36,001 nt of DNA. It comes from Gemmatimonadaceae bacterium (GTDB taxonomy: Bacteria; Gemmatimonadota; Gemmatimonadetes; Gemmatimonadales; Gemmatimonadaceae). The stretch covers positions 1-36,001 of the forward strand of contig JACDDZ010000003.1 in assembly GCA_013816695.1 (NCBI GenBank), written 5' to 3'. Positions 1 to 8,502 of the stretch are shown here, one piece after another. How positions within the stretch are numbered: position 1 is the first letter of the stretch; each line of letters begins with the position of its first letter. The translations under genes were made by a program, and so were the position numbers. Below the pieces are notes generated by a model. It was not told the DNA's origin and did no database searches. It worked only from the letters and a program-made list of their open reading frames with translations.

Positions 1-281
1 TCAAGACAGCGAAGGTGTTCGAGGACATCGGGGTTTCCGCATACAACGGCTCCGGAAAACTTCTCAAGGACCTGAACAATCTCCTCGTTGCCGGAAAGAT
101 TGTGTCCGTCGAGGCGAGGCATGCGGCGGCAATCCGCGATCTGCTAAACCCCGGTTCCCGTGATTTCGCTGGTGATGACGTTGTCGAGCCGCTTTCGGGA
201 CTCGATCAAGCGACCGAGCCGGGCCTTGTCCTTGGCGGACTTTCGACCTTCGTGAAGACGCCAATTCGCCTCGTTTCCTAA
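1..281 (+). CDS. Ferritin-like domain protein, 3' part only
   Basis: This is the C-terminal part of a gene that begins before the window; the first whole codon is at position 3 and the TAA stop ends at 281. The readable residues contain FEDIGVSAYNG and VEARHAAAIRDL. These match FEDTGVRAYKG and VEARHACQIRRL in the next gene, so the two are tandem paralogues. The ExxH in VEARH is the usual metal-ligand pattern of the last helix of ferritin-like four-helix bundles (Ferritin_2 type, often annotated as desiccation-associated or ferritin-like). The role is unknown; iron binding or stress protection is only a family-level guess. The downstream paralogue starts 26 nt later, so the two are probably co-transcribed. 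A GTG at 15 lies inside the conserved domain and is not the real start. Confidence 0.8.
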   Translation, partial: KTAKVFEDIGVSAYNGSGKLLKDLNNLLVAGKIVSVEARHAAAIRDLLNPGSRDFAGDDVVEPLSGLDQATEPGLVLGGLSTFVKTPIRLVS

Positions 282-307
282 CCCAAGACTTTCGGAGATA
301 CTGCATC

Positions 308-1123
308 ATGAACGAACATCATCCAATTCTCGAATCGATCGATCCGGAGGTTGCGAGCCAGCTCCTGACACGACGGGATGCATTGAGCAGAGGAATTACA
401 TTCGGCTCGGCAGCTCTGACGGGTCTCAAGATCGCTACCGTTCCCCTGGCCCTTGCAGCCCTCGCCACCAGTGCGGGTGCGCAAAGCGTTACATCCATTA
501 TCGGCGTGCTCAATTTTGCCCTGACGCTCGAGTATCTCGAAGACGAGTTTTATCGCACCGGCCTGGCGCGACCAGTCGCCGCCGCATTTAGTCCCGCCGA
601 GCGCACCGCAATCCTGCAGATAAGCATGCACGAAACGTCGCATGTCAATTTTCTCAAGGCAGCAATCTCCGGCCTGCAGGGGACCCCGGTCGCGAAACCG
701 ACCTTTGACTTCACTGCTCGCGGTGCTTTCCCCGATGTCTTTACCAATAAGGCCACTTTCATGGCCATTGCGCAGACTTTCGAAGACACCGGGGTGCGCG
801 CGTACAAAGGGCAAGCCGGCGCTGTCGCCTCGAATGCAGGCGTGCTGACCGCTGCTCTGCAAATTCATTCCGTTGAGGCAAGGCACGCGTGCCAGATCAG
901 GCGGTTACGCGGGCAAAAGGGCTGGATAACGAACGCAGATCGCGGCGATCTCCCGGCGGCCAGCCAGCCGACATATGCCGGCGAGGAAAACACGACGCAC
1001 AACGGAGTGAATGCCGCCGGCCTGGGTGCAAACGTGGGCGGAACTGCTGCTGTTACCGAGGCCTTCGACGAACCACTGACGATGGCTCAGGTGCTTGCGA
1101 TCGCCTCGCCTTTCATTGTCTGA
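308..1123 (+). CDS. Ferritin-like domain protein with Tat-like signal
   Basis: The product is 271 aa. A twin arginine at residues 22-23 (TRRDALSRG) followed by a hydrophobic stretch to about residue 58 (ending SAGAQS) suggests Tat or Sec export. Residues about 63-205 form a Ferritin_2-like helical bundle with LEYLEDEFYRTGL, HETSHVNFL, FEDTGVRAYKG and VEARH, the ExxH-type positions expected for metal ligands. The C-terminal 65 residues are loop-rich and end in a short segment (EPLTMAQVLAIASPFIV). The ATG at 308 has a GGAG about 10 nt upstream. It is a tandem paralogue of the truncated gene before it. The last 37 nt overlap the 3' end of the convergent regulator gene. The family includes desiccation- and stress-associated proteins; function here is not established. 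Confidence 0.85.
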   Translation: MNEHHPILESIDPEVASQLLTRRDALSRGITFGSAALTGLKIATVPLALAALATSAGAQSVTSIIGVLNFALTLEYLEDEFYRTGLARPVAAAFSPAERTAILQISMHETSHVNFLKAAISGLQGTPVAKPTFDFTARGAFPDVFTNKATFMAIAQTFEDTGVRAYKGQAGAVASNAGVLTAALQIHSVEARHACQIRRLRGQKGWITNADRGDLPAASQPTYAGEENTTHNGVNAAGLGANVGGTAAVTEAFDEPLTMAQVLAIASPFIV

Positions 1124-2073
1124 GTGAACGAATTCTGCATGCGCTTGCCGACTACAAGCGCTAGCAGTTCTCGTGCGGATTCGGCGGAAAAAACCCGTTC
1201 TTCCGGAAGACAACGGTCGAGAAGTGGCGACCCCTGCATTTTTGTTCGCGTAAGCCGGGTGATGTAAACTGGCGCAGCCTCCGGTATCGCATCGACATCT
1301 TCGCGCCCCTGAACTACGGTGCGAAGATTCTCGGCCCCGTCAGCCGTGGCGAAGATTCCGGCCAGCTTTCTGGCCATCCGGGGATCGGATACTACGAAAT
1401 ACACAGGTTTTCGGACAAGCTGCCTGCGAACTTCGGAAAATAGTCCAGTGCACATCGTCAGAGAGAGCACTGGAGCTCCAAGCCGCTTCGCGAGCGCCTT
1501 GACCGCATCCGTCTGAAAGGACGTTGTGATGACCACATCGATCGGGACCAGCGGATCAGGAAACTCATTTCCCAAAGCAAGTAAGTCCAGATCCAGAGAA
1601 ACCGGGTCGACGCCATAGTCGCGCACCAGTTCGTCGGCGAGCGACCACAACTGGTCGTCATTTGAATCTGCCACTAGCGCGCGAAAGCGGCGCTCACCGA
1701 AAACGTCGTGCAACTGGGACGCAAGCGCCGGAGCCGGAAAACCGCGCTTGAGCCCCTCTATCAGGACGGTCGCAAGCCACTCGGAGTGGCTCGACTCGCC
1801 GGTCGAGTACGGAGACGCATTTGCTGCGACGTACATTCCAGAACGATCGCGTCTTTCTATCAACCGCTCCGCTTCCAAAATCCGGCATGCTGAAAGCACG
1901 GCACGCGGGCCAACACCAAAGTCGAGAGCCAACGTGCGGACTCCCGGCAGTCTTTCACCCGCCCGCAAAACCCCCAGGGTCAAACCGTTGAGAATTCGCT
2001 CGCGGAGCAGTGAAGCAACAACTGCGTTTTTCGATCCAGACCCCTTTGGGGTTTCTTTTTTTGAGCGTGCCAT
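1087..2073 (-). CDS. GntR-type transcriptional regulator
   Basis: The product is 328 aa. Residues about 15-83 form a GntR winged helix: LLRERILNGLTLGVLRAGERLPG, then RTLALDFGVGPRAVLSACRILEAERLIE, then RSGMYVA as the wing (quoted in pieces). The remaining 240 residues are not an obvious FCD or UTRA domain. They contain alpha/beta segments such as PIDVVITTSFQTDAV and PVYFVVSDPRMA that suggest a periplasmic-binding-protein-like effector domain. The start ATG at 2073 has an AGAGG ribosome site 6-7 nt upstream. It sits 71 nt behind the ExuT-like gene in the same direction, so it could be the last gene of the uronate cluster or have its own promoter. Its 3' end overlaps the convergent ferritin-like gene by 37 nt. 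The target genes are not known; the uronate cluster is the natural guess. Confidence 0.82.
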   Translation of the reverse strand: MARSKKETPKGSGSKNAVVASLLRERILNGLTLGVLRAGERLPGVRTLALDFGVGPRAVLSACRILEAERLIERRDRSGMYVAANASPYSTGESSHSEWLATVLIEGLKRGFPAPALASQLHDVFGERRFRALVADSNDDQLWSLADELVRDYGVDPVSLDLDLLALGNEFPDPLVPIDVVITTSFQTDAVKALAKRLGAPVLSLTMCTGLFSEVRRQLVRKPVYFVVSDPRMARKLAGIFATADGAENLRTVVQGREDVDAIPEAAPVYITRLTRTKMQGSPLLDRCLPEERVFSAESARELLALVVGKRMQNSFTQTMKGEAIAST

Positions 2074-2144
2074 CGGGTGCCTCTTTGGGGCGATTCACGT
2101 CAGAAGTCCGGACTGTTCGCGTTATGACACTGCACACCTAATGC

Positions 2145-3410
2145 CTAAGCACCTGCCAGGTCCTCCGTAAACTCGGCCTTTGGCATTCGGGGCACTAGAA
2201 GATGGACAACCGCAAGCGCAATCACGTATGCAAGGCCGCAAAACAAGAAGATCGGAGTATAGTTATGCCCGTTCGACTCGAGAACTTTCCCGACCTGGCG
2301 CTGAAAGAAAAATCCGCTCGCAGCTCCTGCGAACCCGCCCATTCCCACGACAGTCCCAATCGCGCGCTGGGGAAACATGTCACTGGGAAGGGTAAACAGG
2401 TTAGTCGACCACCACTGATGCATAGCTGCAGCTACTCCCACTATTGCAACCGTTGCCCAGAGGGTAGGCATCGAGGGCGCAAGCATCGTCGGAATTATCG
2501 AAACCGCGGCAATCAACATTGTCGTTTTGCGAGCGCGGTTTAGTGACCAACCTCTCCTGATGAAAAATCCCGAGAGCCAGCCCCCGCCGACCGAACCGGC
2601 GTCTGCCAGCAGGTAAATTGCCACGAGCGGAAGGGCGACCTTGGCGAGTTTCACGCCGTAGCGTGCGTCCAGAAATTTTGGAAGCCAGAAAAGGTAAAAC
2701 CACCATACTGGATCGGTTATCAGCTTTCCCGCGATAAATGCCCATGCCTGCCGATATTTGAGCACGCTCAGCCAGGGAACTGGCCGGGTCGACTCCGCGG
2801 GCTCGCTCTGAATGATGGCAAGCTCCTCAGAGGAAACTCGTGGGTGATTTTCAGGAGACCGGAATACGGCAAGCCAGAGCGCCAGCCAGATAAAACCGAG
2901 AGCCCCCGTAATGATGAACGCGGCTCGCCATCCCCATGTAAGGGCAACAATCGGAACAACGATAGGGGTAACGAGTGCCCCGACATTGGATCCAGCGTTG
3001 AAAATTCCGGTGGCGAAGGCACGTTCGCGCAAAGGAAACCACTGCGCCACCGCCTTGATTGACGCCGGGAAATTGCCGGATTCGCCAAGACCGAGGGCAA
3101 ATCTCGCTGCCCCGAACCCGCTGGTAGAGGTCACCAGCGCATGCGCCATTGCCGCGAAGCTCCAGGCGGTTACCGAAGCTGCAAAACCAAGCCGGGTCCC
3201 AATTCGATCGAGCAGGCGTCCAATACCCAGATATCCCAACGCGTAGCCAAGCGTAAACCAGGATGCGATGGCACCGTAGTCTACGTCTGTCCACCCTAGT
3301 TCTTTCTGGAGGGTGGGCGCGAGGATGCCCAGAACCTGCCTATCGATATAGTTGATGGTTGTTGCAAAAAAGAGCAGGGCCGCAATGGTCCAGCGGAATC
3401 TGCTTTTCAT
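2145..3410 (-). CDS. exuT: MFS hexuronate transporter, ExuT-like
   Basis: The product is 421 aa with about 12 hydrophobic segments, the standard MFS size. The N-terminus ([19 protein letters not shown], then [20 protein letters not shown]) and [15 protein letters not shown], the loop 2-3 MFS signature, are typical of the anion:cation symporter branch that includes the hexuronate transporter ExuT. It would carry glucuronate or a related aldohexuronate across the inner membrane with protons. The start overlaps the stop of the KDG kinase gene by four bases (ATGA), which points to translational coupling. It is the last clearly catabolic gene in the cluster. The assignment to uronate rests on the family plus neighbours; other sugar acids are possible. 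Confidence 0.85.
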   Translation of the reverse strand: MKSRFRWTIAALLFFATTINYIDRQVLGILAPTLQKELGWTDVDYGAIASWFTLGYALGYLGIGRLLDRIGTRLGFAASVTAWSFAAMAHALVTSTSGFGAARFALGLGESGNFPASIKAVAQWFPLRERAFATGIFNAGSNVGALVTPIVVPIVALTWGWRAAFIITGALGFIWLALWLAVFRSPENHPRVSSEELAIIQSEPAESTRPVPWLSVLKYRQAWAFIAGKLITDPVWWFYLFWLPKFLDARYGVKLAKVALPLVAIYLLADAGSVGGGWLSGFFIRRGWSLNRARKTTMLIAAVSIIPTMLAPSMPTLWATVAIVGVAAAMHQWWSTNLFTLPSDMFPQRAIGTVVGMGGFAGAASGFFFQRQVGKVLESNGHNYTPIFLFCGLAYVIALAVVHLLVPRMPKAEFTEDLAGA

Positions 3411-4435
3411 CGCTGCACCCGTCCGCTGTCATTACCGGCAATAAGCGACTCCACGTCCGCGACGGTCACCCGATTGAAATCACCGGCAATCGAATGCTTG
3501 AGGCAGGACGCAGCCGTGGCAAACTCGAGAGCGCGCACATCGTCCGCGTAGTGCAGCATTCCATAGATGAACCCTGCGGCAAAGGAATCTCCGGCCCCTA
3601 CCCTGTCGACGATGGCGGAGATTTCATATTTGCGGGCAGTAACAAATCTTTCCCGGTTGTGCAGTACAGCGGACCAGCCATTGAAACTCGCGCTGTGACT
3701 TTCCCTGAGCGTAATCACCTGCATTTCCAGATTGGGAAACTCGCCAAGTACACGCTCCGCGAGTTCCCGGTAATAGTCTTCCCGCAAAGGTCCCTTCTCA
3801 ATCTTTTGACTGTCATCGATTCCCAGTGACATCTGACAGTCCTCTTCATTCGCAATGCCTATGTGCGCGTTCGCCACAATCTCACGCATTACATCGGGCG
3901 CCTTCTTACCATACCGCCAGAGGTTCTTTCTATAGTTGTAATCGCAGGAAACCTTCAGGCCTCTCTTCCGAGCCTGGCCAACCGCTTCCAGCGTGAGTTC
4001 CGCGGCCGACGCACTGATTGCCGGTGTTACTCCGCTAACATGAAACCAGCCGGCGCCTTCGAAGATTGAAGCCCAGTCGAAATCGCCGCGCTTTGCTGTA
4101 GCGATGGAAGATCCTTCACGATCATAGATGACCTTCGACGGACGCTGGTTCGCCCCTGCTTCCAGGAAATACACGCCGATGCGCCCTCCCTGCCGGACAA
4201 CATGCAGGGTATGCACCCCAAAGGAGTTGATTGCAGCCAGGCACGCGTCGCCAATGCGGTTCGCCGGCAATGCAGTAACAAAAGATGCATTGATACCGAA
4301 TTGCGAAAGAGAGACCGCCACGTTTGCCTCCGCACCCCCGAATGTTGCCTCGAGATTCTGTCCCTGAAAAAGAATTTCGGCGCCCGGCGATTTGAGGCGA
4401 AGCATCACCTCTCCGAATGTCACGACCCTTGTCAT
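3407..4435 (-). CDS. kdgK: 2-keto-3-deoxygluconate kinase (PfkB family)
   Basis: The 342-aa protein belongs to the PfkB/ribokinase family. The first signature is at residues 33-47 ([15 protein letters not shown]) and the second around 277-290 ([14 protein letters not shown]), with Asp283 as the expected catalytic base and GAG as the anion hole. KDG kinases phosphorylate 2-keto-3-deoxy-D-gluconate to KDPG with ATP. The context is decisive: it lies between KDPG aldolase and a hexuronate transporter in a glucuronate operon. ATGA overlaps join it to both neighbours. The insert at about 196-225 ([15 protein letters not shown]) is typical of KdgK-type members. Another sugar kinase activity is unlikely given the neighbours. 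Confidence 0.9.
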   Translation of the reverse strand: MTRVVTFGEVMLRLKSPGAEILFQGQNLEATFGGAEANVAVSLSQFGINASFVTALPANRIGDACLAAINSFGVHTLHVVRQGGRIGVYFLEAGANQRPSKVIYDREGSSIATAKRGDFDWASIFEGAGWFHVSGVTPAISASAAELTLEAVGQARKRGLKVSCDYNYRKNLWRYGKKAPDVMREIVANAHIGIANEEDCQMSLGIDDSQKIEKGPLREDYYRELAERVLGEFPNLEMQVITLRESHSASFNGWSAVLHNRERFVTARKYEISAIVDRVGAGDSFAAGFIYGMLHYADDVRALEFATAASCLKHSIAGDFNRVTVADVESLIAGNDSGRVQR

Positions 4436-5094
4436 GTGGGTTTTTCATCCTGTAGTAAGGAAAGCCCGTTCAGTGCCTCGCGAACGGAATTCGTGATGCG
4501 TTCAAATTGCTTTTCCGCGATCCAGGATGCCGGAGCCATCCAGGAACCCCCGCAGGCAACAACATTGGGAAGCTCCATGTATTTCGCGATGTTGCCGGGG
4601 GTAATGCCGCCCGTTGGAATAAAGCGAACTGCGCTGAACGGAGCAGAAATCGCCTTGAGTGTCGACACGCCACCCATGGCCTCAGCCGGAAAAAATTTCA
4701 GGACATCCATCCCGGCTTCCAGCGCGGCAGTTATTTCGGTTGGCGTGCATGCGCCAGGGAATACGGGAATTCCATGTGTCCTGCAATAATCCACGACATT
4801 GCGATTGAATCCGGGCGACACGACGAATCTGGCGCCCGCCGCGCGGGCATCGCGAGCGTTCTTCTCGCTGAGTACAGTACCGGCCCCCGCGAGCACGTCG
4901 GGATGCGAATCGCAGATACTGCGCAATGCGTCAAGCGCGCGCGGCGTGCGCAGCGTTATTTCGGCGCACGGCAGTCCGCCGGCGCTCAATGCGGCCGCAA
5001 GCGGCGCCCCATCCTTCGGGTCTTCAATCACTATGACGGGAATTATCCGAAAGCGGCGAAAGCTCTCCACGACATCGGCCATTGAATCAATCAT
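4432..5094 (-). CDS. eda: KDPG aldolase (2-keto-3-deoxy-6-phosphogluconate aldolase)
   Basis: With the ATG at 5094 the product is 220 aa, the usual size for Eda. The class I aldolase Schiff-base lysine is in VLKFFPAE (Lys133), and AEITLRT (Glu45), PGACTPTE and PTGGI match conserved active-site and phosphate-binding loops. It cleaves KDPG to pyruvate and glyceraldehyde-3-phosphate, the last step of the pathway encoded here. The open frame extends upstream to 5190 inside uxaC, but those 32 residues are not Eda-like. The 5094 ATG has a GGAAG site about 9 nt upstream; a second ATG at 5082 is a weaker alternative. The start overlaps the uxaC stop by 8 nt and the end overlaps kdgK by 4 nt. Confidence 0.92.
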   Translation of the reverse strand: MIDSMADVVESFRRFRIIPVIVIEDPKDGAPLAAALSAGGLPCAEITLRTPRALDALRSICDSHPDVLAGAGTVLSEKNARDARAAGARFVVSPGFNRNVVDYCRTHGIPVFPGACTPTEITAALEAGMDVLKFFPAEAMGGVSTLKAISAPFSAVRFIPTGGITPGNIAKYMELPNVVACGGSWMAPASWIAEKQFERITNSVREALNGLSLLQDEKPT

Positions 5095-6538
5095 GGGATC
5101 CAGCTTCCGGCGTTGAATCGAGCCGATATGTTTTTCTCGGCAGATCATAGGTAAGGCTCCGGGCCATTTCGAGTGCCTCGGACTCTCCAATCACATGCGT
5201 CGAGACCAGGCGCGCCAGAAAATTCGAATCCATTCTTCTCGACAGGTCATGCCTCGCGGGAATTGAGCAAAAAGCGCGAGTGTCGTCGTTGAATCCCGCA
5301 GTGTTGTAGATGCCCGCAGTTTCGGTCATACTCTCGCGGAAGCGAATCATTCCCTGCATGGAATCATGGAACCACCATGGCGGTCCCAGACGCAGCGCCG
5401 GATAATGACCGGCGAGCGGCGCCAGTTCCCTCGAGTAGGTGGATTCATCGAGGGTAAACAGCACAAGGGTAAATCCTGGAACGCTCCCGAATTCGTTCAG
5501 CAGTGGACGCAGGTTTCTGGTGAATTCGGAAGCGACTGGTATATCCCCGCCGCGGTCCGGTCCGAAGCTCGCATGCAAGTCTGAATTATGGTTTCGCAAG
5601 GCACCGGCGTGAATCTGCATGACCAGGCCGTCGTCGACTGACATTCCCGCCATTTCCATGAGCATGTGTGCCTCGAAGCGCGCCTGGTCCGCCATGCTGC
5701 ACTCGCCGGCAAACGCCTTGGCGAACAGAGCCGAGAGACTGTTGCCCGGCAACCGCCCCGTGGTCGCTGACTCGACACCATGATCAGTTGCCGTCGCGCC
5801 CATGGACTTGAAGAAGCTCCGGCGATCCCGAATAGCATTCAGGTAGGACTCGAAATCGTGTATAGGGATTTCTGAAACGCGGGCGAGTGTCTCCACCTCT
5901 GCTTTCCAGCCCTGGCTGGCTATTGCAAAGAGCGCGTCCGGACGAAAGGTCGGTATCACGCGGCCGCGCCATCCTGAATGTCGAATCGCGTCGTGATGTG
6001 CGAGTAAGTCCGTTGCCTTGTCGGTGGTTGCCAGCACCTCGATTTTGAAACGCTCAAAGAGCGCGCGCGGAAGAAACTCCGGTGATCGAAGCTTTTCCGC
6101 GATCTCGTCGTATATCTTCGGGCCGTTTTTCCCGTCGAGAGGCACGGTGATTCCAAAAACCTCGCTTAGCTCGTAGTCGAACCAGGCGCGCGTCGGCGTT
6201 CCACGAAAAAGAAAATAGTTTTCTGCAAAAAGCTGCCAGCTTTTTCGGGGATCCCTTTCGGGGATCGCGGAACTGTGCCCGGTGATGCCGAGGGACTGCA
6301 TTGAAATTCCCTGCGAATACAGCATTCGCAGGACATAGTGGTCCGGACTGAGCAGCAGCGACGTAGGTTCCAGAAATGGCGCGTTGTCGGCCAGTATCGC
6401 CGGATCGACATGGCCGTGAGGACAGACCAGCGGAAGGTCAGCAACACTTTCGTACAGCAGGCGAGCCACATCTCGCACTGACGGCTGAGGATCGAAAAAT
6501 CGATCTTCGTTGAGCACGGAAAGTGAGTTTGGCCGCAT
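5087..6538 (-). CDS. uxaC: Glucuronate isomerase
   Basis: The 483-aa protein matches UxaC in length and motifs. The metal-binding LVCPHGHVDP lies near residues 38-47, and FRGTPTRAWFDYEL, GRVIPTFRPD and MQIHAGALRNHN are typical of the family, which belongs to the amidohydrolase superfamily. It interconverts D-glucuronate and D-fructuronate; family members also accept galacturonate, but no tagaturonate enzymes are encoded here. The best start is the ATG at 6538, which shares one base with the uxuA stop (TGATG) and has an AGGA site just upstream inside uxuA; a GTG at 6541 is an alternative. Cytoplasmic first step of the cluster's uronate route. Confidence 0.95.
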   Translation of the reverse strand: MRPNSLSVLNEDRFFDPQPSVRDVARLLYESVADLPLVCPHGHVDPAILADNAPFLEPTSLLLSPDHYVLRMLYSQGISMQSLGITGHSSAIPERDPRKSWQLFAENYFLFRGTPTRAWFDYELSEVFGITVPLDGKNGPKIYDEIAEKLRSPEFLPRALFERFKIEVLATTDKATDLLAHHDAIRHSGWRGRVIPTFRPDALFAIASQGWKAEVETLARVSEIPIHDFESYLNAIRDRRSFFKSMGATATDHGVESATTGRLPGNSLSALFAKAFAGECSMADQARFEAHMLMEMAGMSVDDGLVMQIHAGALRNHNSDLHASFGPDRGGDIPVASEFTRNLRPLLNEFGSVPGFTLVLFTLDESTYSRELAPLAGHYPALRLGPPWWFHDSMQGMIRFRESMTETAGIYNTAGFNDDTRAFCSIPARHDLSRRMDSNFLARLVSTHVIGESEALEMARSLTYDLPRKTYRLDSTPEAGSHD

Positions 6539-7650
6539 CACATCCTGGCGGCAGTCAACTGCGCCACTTCGCCGGCTGGCGAGAAACGCTCAACCGCCTG
6601 AATAGCCGCGCGGATGTATCCAAGCGCGTACGCCATACCCGCGTGCCACGGAGCACCGCAGCTCATTTCAGGCGTGTGGTCCGGAATAACGACTCCGTCG
6701 TACCCTACCTCGCGAAGCGCCTGCACAACCCGGATCATGTCCAGGTCACCCTCATCCACGAACACTTCCTGGTAAAACGGAACCTTGCCTCTCACATTGC
6801 GGAAATGAACATAGGCAATCCGCTTCTGTTGCCCAAAATGCCGGATTGCATCGTATACATCGCCCTGCTGCATTTCCTGCAATGAGCCAAGGCAGAATTC
6901 CAGCGCGTTGGATGCGCTTGGATCCAAGTCGATAACGCGCTGATATTTGTCCGGCTGGTTGACGAGCCGCGCAGCGCCGCGCAGCGTATCTGCAGGAGGA
7001 TCATCCGGATGCAAAGCCATCCTGACGCCATTCTCTTCCGCCACGGGAAGAATGCGTGACAGGAACCATTCGTATCGTTCCCACAGCTCCTCGGAGCTCA
7101 CCGTTGGCACATTTCCAGGCGGCGCGTCTGGATCGTACACCATGTTCCAGACCATCCCGTTGGGCATCGGAAGAGATTTGTCAATCTTGGATTCGTCGTA
7201 CCGGATCGCCATGGCGTTGCCGCGACCGAAAGGGCCTTTCGTCCATCCCCATACTCCCGCGATGCTGAAGTTGTATCCCATGATCGGAATTCCCACGCGG
7301 CCAATCATCTGGATTGTGCGCTTGATTGTCTCCATTTGTGCATCCCGCTTCGGACCATCCAGCAGAATGTCCGACCAGTGCGCCGGATCAAAATTCTCAA
7401 TTGCTTCCCATTTGAGTCCATTGGCTTCTATCGTCTTCTTCAATGCAACCAGGTCATCATATGTCCAGGGCTTTTCCTGATTGCGGGTGATTCCCCACCC
7501 CATGTTCGGCGCCCCGCTCGATAGCGTCGGGTTGGCGCCCTTGAAATAATCCACGAGATGCACGACGAGATGGGTTACACCCGCCTGCTTGGCAAACTGG
7601 AAGTTTTCTTCCGTGAGCAGGCCGCGATAGAGTCCAAGTCCAAGTTTCAT
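6538..7650 (-). CDS. uxuA: Mannonate dehydratase
   Basis: The 370-aa protein has the UxuA pattern: GVTHLVVHLVDYFKG near the start, KWEAIENFDPAHWSDILLDG, GIPIMGYNFSIAGVWG, MALHPDDPP, and HFRNVRGKVPFYQEVFVDEG, followed by VIPDHTPEM. These carry the His, Cys and Asp residues used for the divalent metal. It dehydrates D-mannonate to 2-keto-3-deoxy-D-gluconate in the cytoplasm. Start is an ATG at 7650 with only a weak A/G-rich ribosome site. It lies 36 nt behind the SDR gene that makes its substrate and overlaps uxaC by one base at its end. The family assignment is firm. Confidence 0.95.
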   Translation of the reverse strand: MKLGLGLYRGLLTEENFQFAKQAGVTHLVVHLVDYFKGANPTLSSGAPNMGWGITRNQEKPWTYDDLVALKKTIEANGLKWEAIENFDPAHWSDILLDGPKRDAQMETIKRTIQMIGRVGIPIMGYNFSIAGVWGWTKGPFGRGNAMAIRYDESKIDKSLPMPNGMVWNMVYDPDAPPGNVPTVSSEELWERYEWFLSRILPVAEENGVRMALHPDDPPADTLRGAARLVNQPDKYQRVIDLDPSASNALEFCLGSLQEMQQGDVYDAIRHFGQQKRIAYVHFRNVRGKVPFYQEVFVDEGDLDMIRVVQALREVGYDGVVIPDHTPEMSCGAPWHAGMAYALGYIRAAIQAVERFSPAGEVAQLTAARM

Positions 7651-7686
7651 CTTTTCAGGTTTTATCAGTAAGATTTTTTTGTGCCG

Positions 7687-8502
7687 TCATACGCCGCTGA
7701 AGACACTGAACCCGCCGTCGACGGGAATGACAACGCCTGTCACAAACGACGCGGCGTCGCTGCATAGCCACTGTATCACACCATTGAGTTCGTCCGGTCG
7801 TCCGAATCGCTTCATGGGTGTTTTCGCAAGAACAGAGTTGGCGCGGTCCGTATAGCTGCCGTCAGGCTTGACCAGAACGCTTTGGTTCTGCGTGCTGATG
7901 AAAAACCCGGGCGCAATGGCGTTAACCCGAACGCCATCACCATACTTGTGGGCCATTTCGACCGCCATCCATTTCGTGAACGAGTCGATCCCGGCCTTCG
8001 CGACAGAATATCCGGGCACTCCGCTTATTGCCTGAAGCGCCGCCATTGACGAGATGTTGATGATTACACCTCTTCTCCCCTCGGCCATGACTTCGCCAAA
8101 AACAAGTGACGGATTGACGCTTCCATGAAGGTTGAGCTGCACCACTTCATTGAACGCATCCATTGGAATTTCAAACACCGGCGTTACGTCTGTCCGGGCG
8201 CGACTCACGTTGCCTCCGGCAGCATTTACCAGGATGTCAAGTCGACCCCAGGCGTCCATCAGTTTCGTTCGCGCCGTCTTTAGCTGGTCCGTGTCAAGTA
8301 CGTCTGCTTCGAGGGCAATGGATTCAGAACCTAAGGCACGCAGTTCTGCCGCTTTCTCTTCGGCGCTACCGCGGTTTCTGCCTAGCACCGCGACTTTCAC
8401 TCCCGCCTCCGCGAGCGCAGTCGAGATGCTCCCCCCGAGAACTCCATATCCGCCCGTCACGACAGCAACGCGGCCCGCAAGATCAAAGGAAGAATGTGTC
8501 AC
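7687..8502 (-). CDS. uxuB: SDR-family D-mannonate oxidoreductase (fructuronate reductase)
   Basis: This 271-aa short-chain dehydrogenase has the cofactor motif TGGYGVLG at residues 16-23, NAAGGN after the fourth strand, and the catalytic Ser-Tyr-Lys set in NISSMAALQ and GYSVAKAG. It most resembles the SDR-type mannonate oxidoreductases such as Bacillus UxuB/YjmF, which replace the unrelated long-chain UxuB of E. coli. It would reduce D-fructuronate to D-mannonate with NAD(P)H. It sits between the glycosidases and uxuA, filling the only gap between UxaC and UxuA. The start is a GTG that overlaps the GH2 stop by 4 nt (GTGA). A KduD-like 2,5-diketo-3-deoxygluconate reductase is the main alternative, but KduI is absent. 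Confidence 0.85.
   Translation of the reverse strand: MTHSSFDLAGRVAVVTGGYGVLGGSISTALAEAGVKVAVLGRNRGSAEEKAAELRALGSESIALEADVLDTDQLKTARTKLMDAWGRLDILVNAAGGNVSRARTDVTPVFEIPMDAFNEVVQLNLHGSVNPSLVFGEVMAEGRRGVIINISSMAALQAISGVPGYSVAKAGIDSFTKWMAVEMAHKYGDGVRVNAIAPGFFISTQNQSVLVKPDGSYTDRANSVLAKTPMKRFGRPDELNGVIQWLCSDAASFVTGVVIPVDGGFSVFSGV

Noticed and set aside
6246..6270. Short direct repeat TTTCGGGGATC in uxaC
   Set aside because: It is within a conserved coding region and explained by the encoded residues; no sign of a mobile element.
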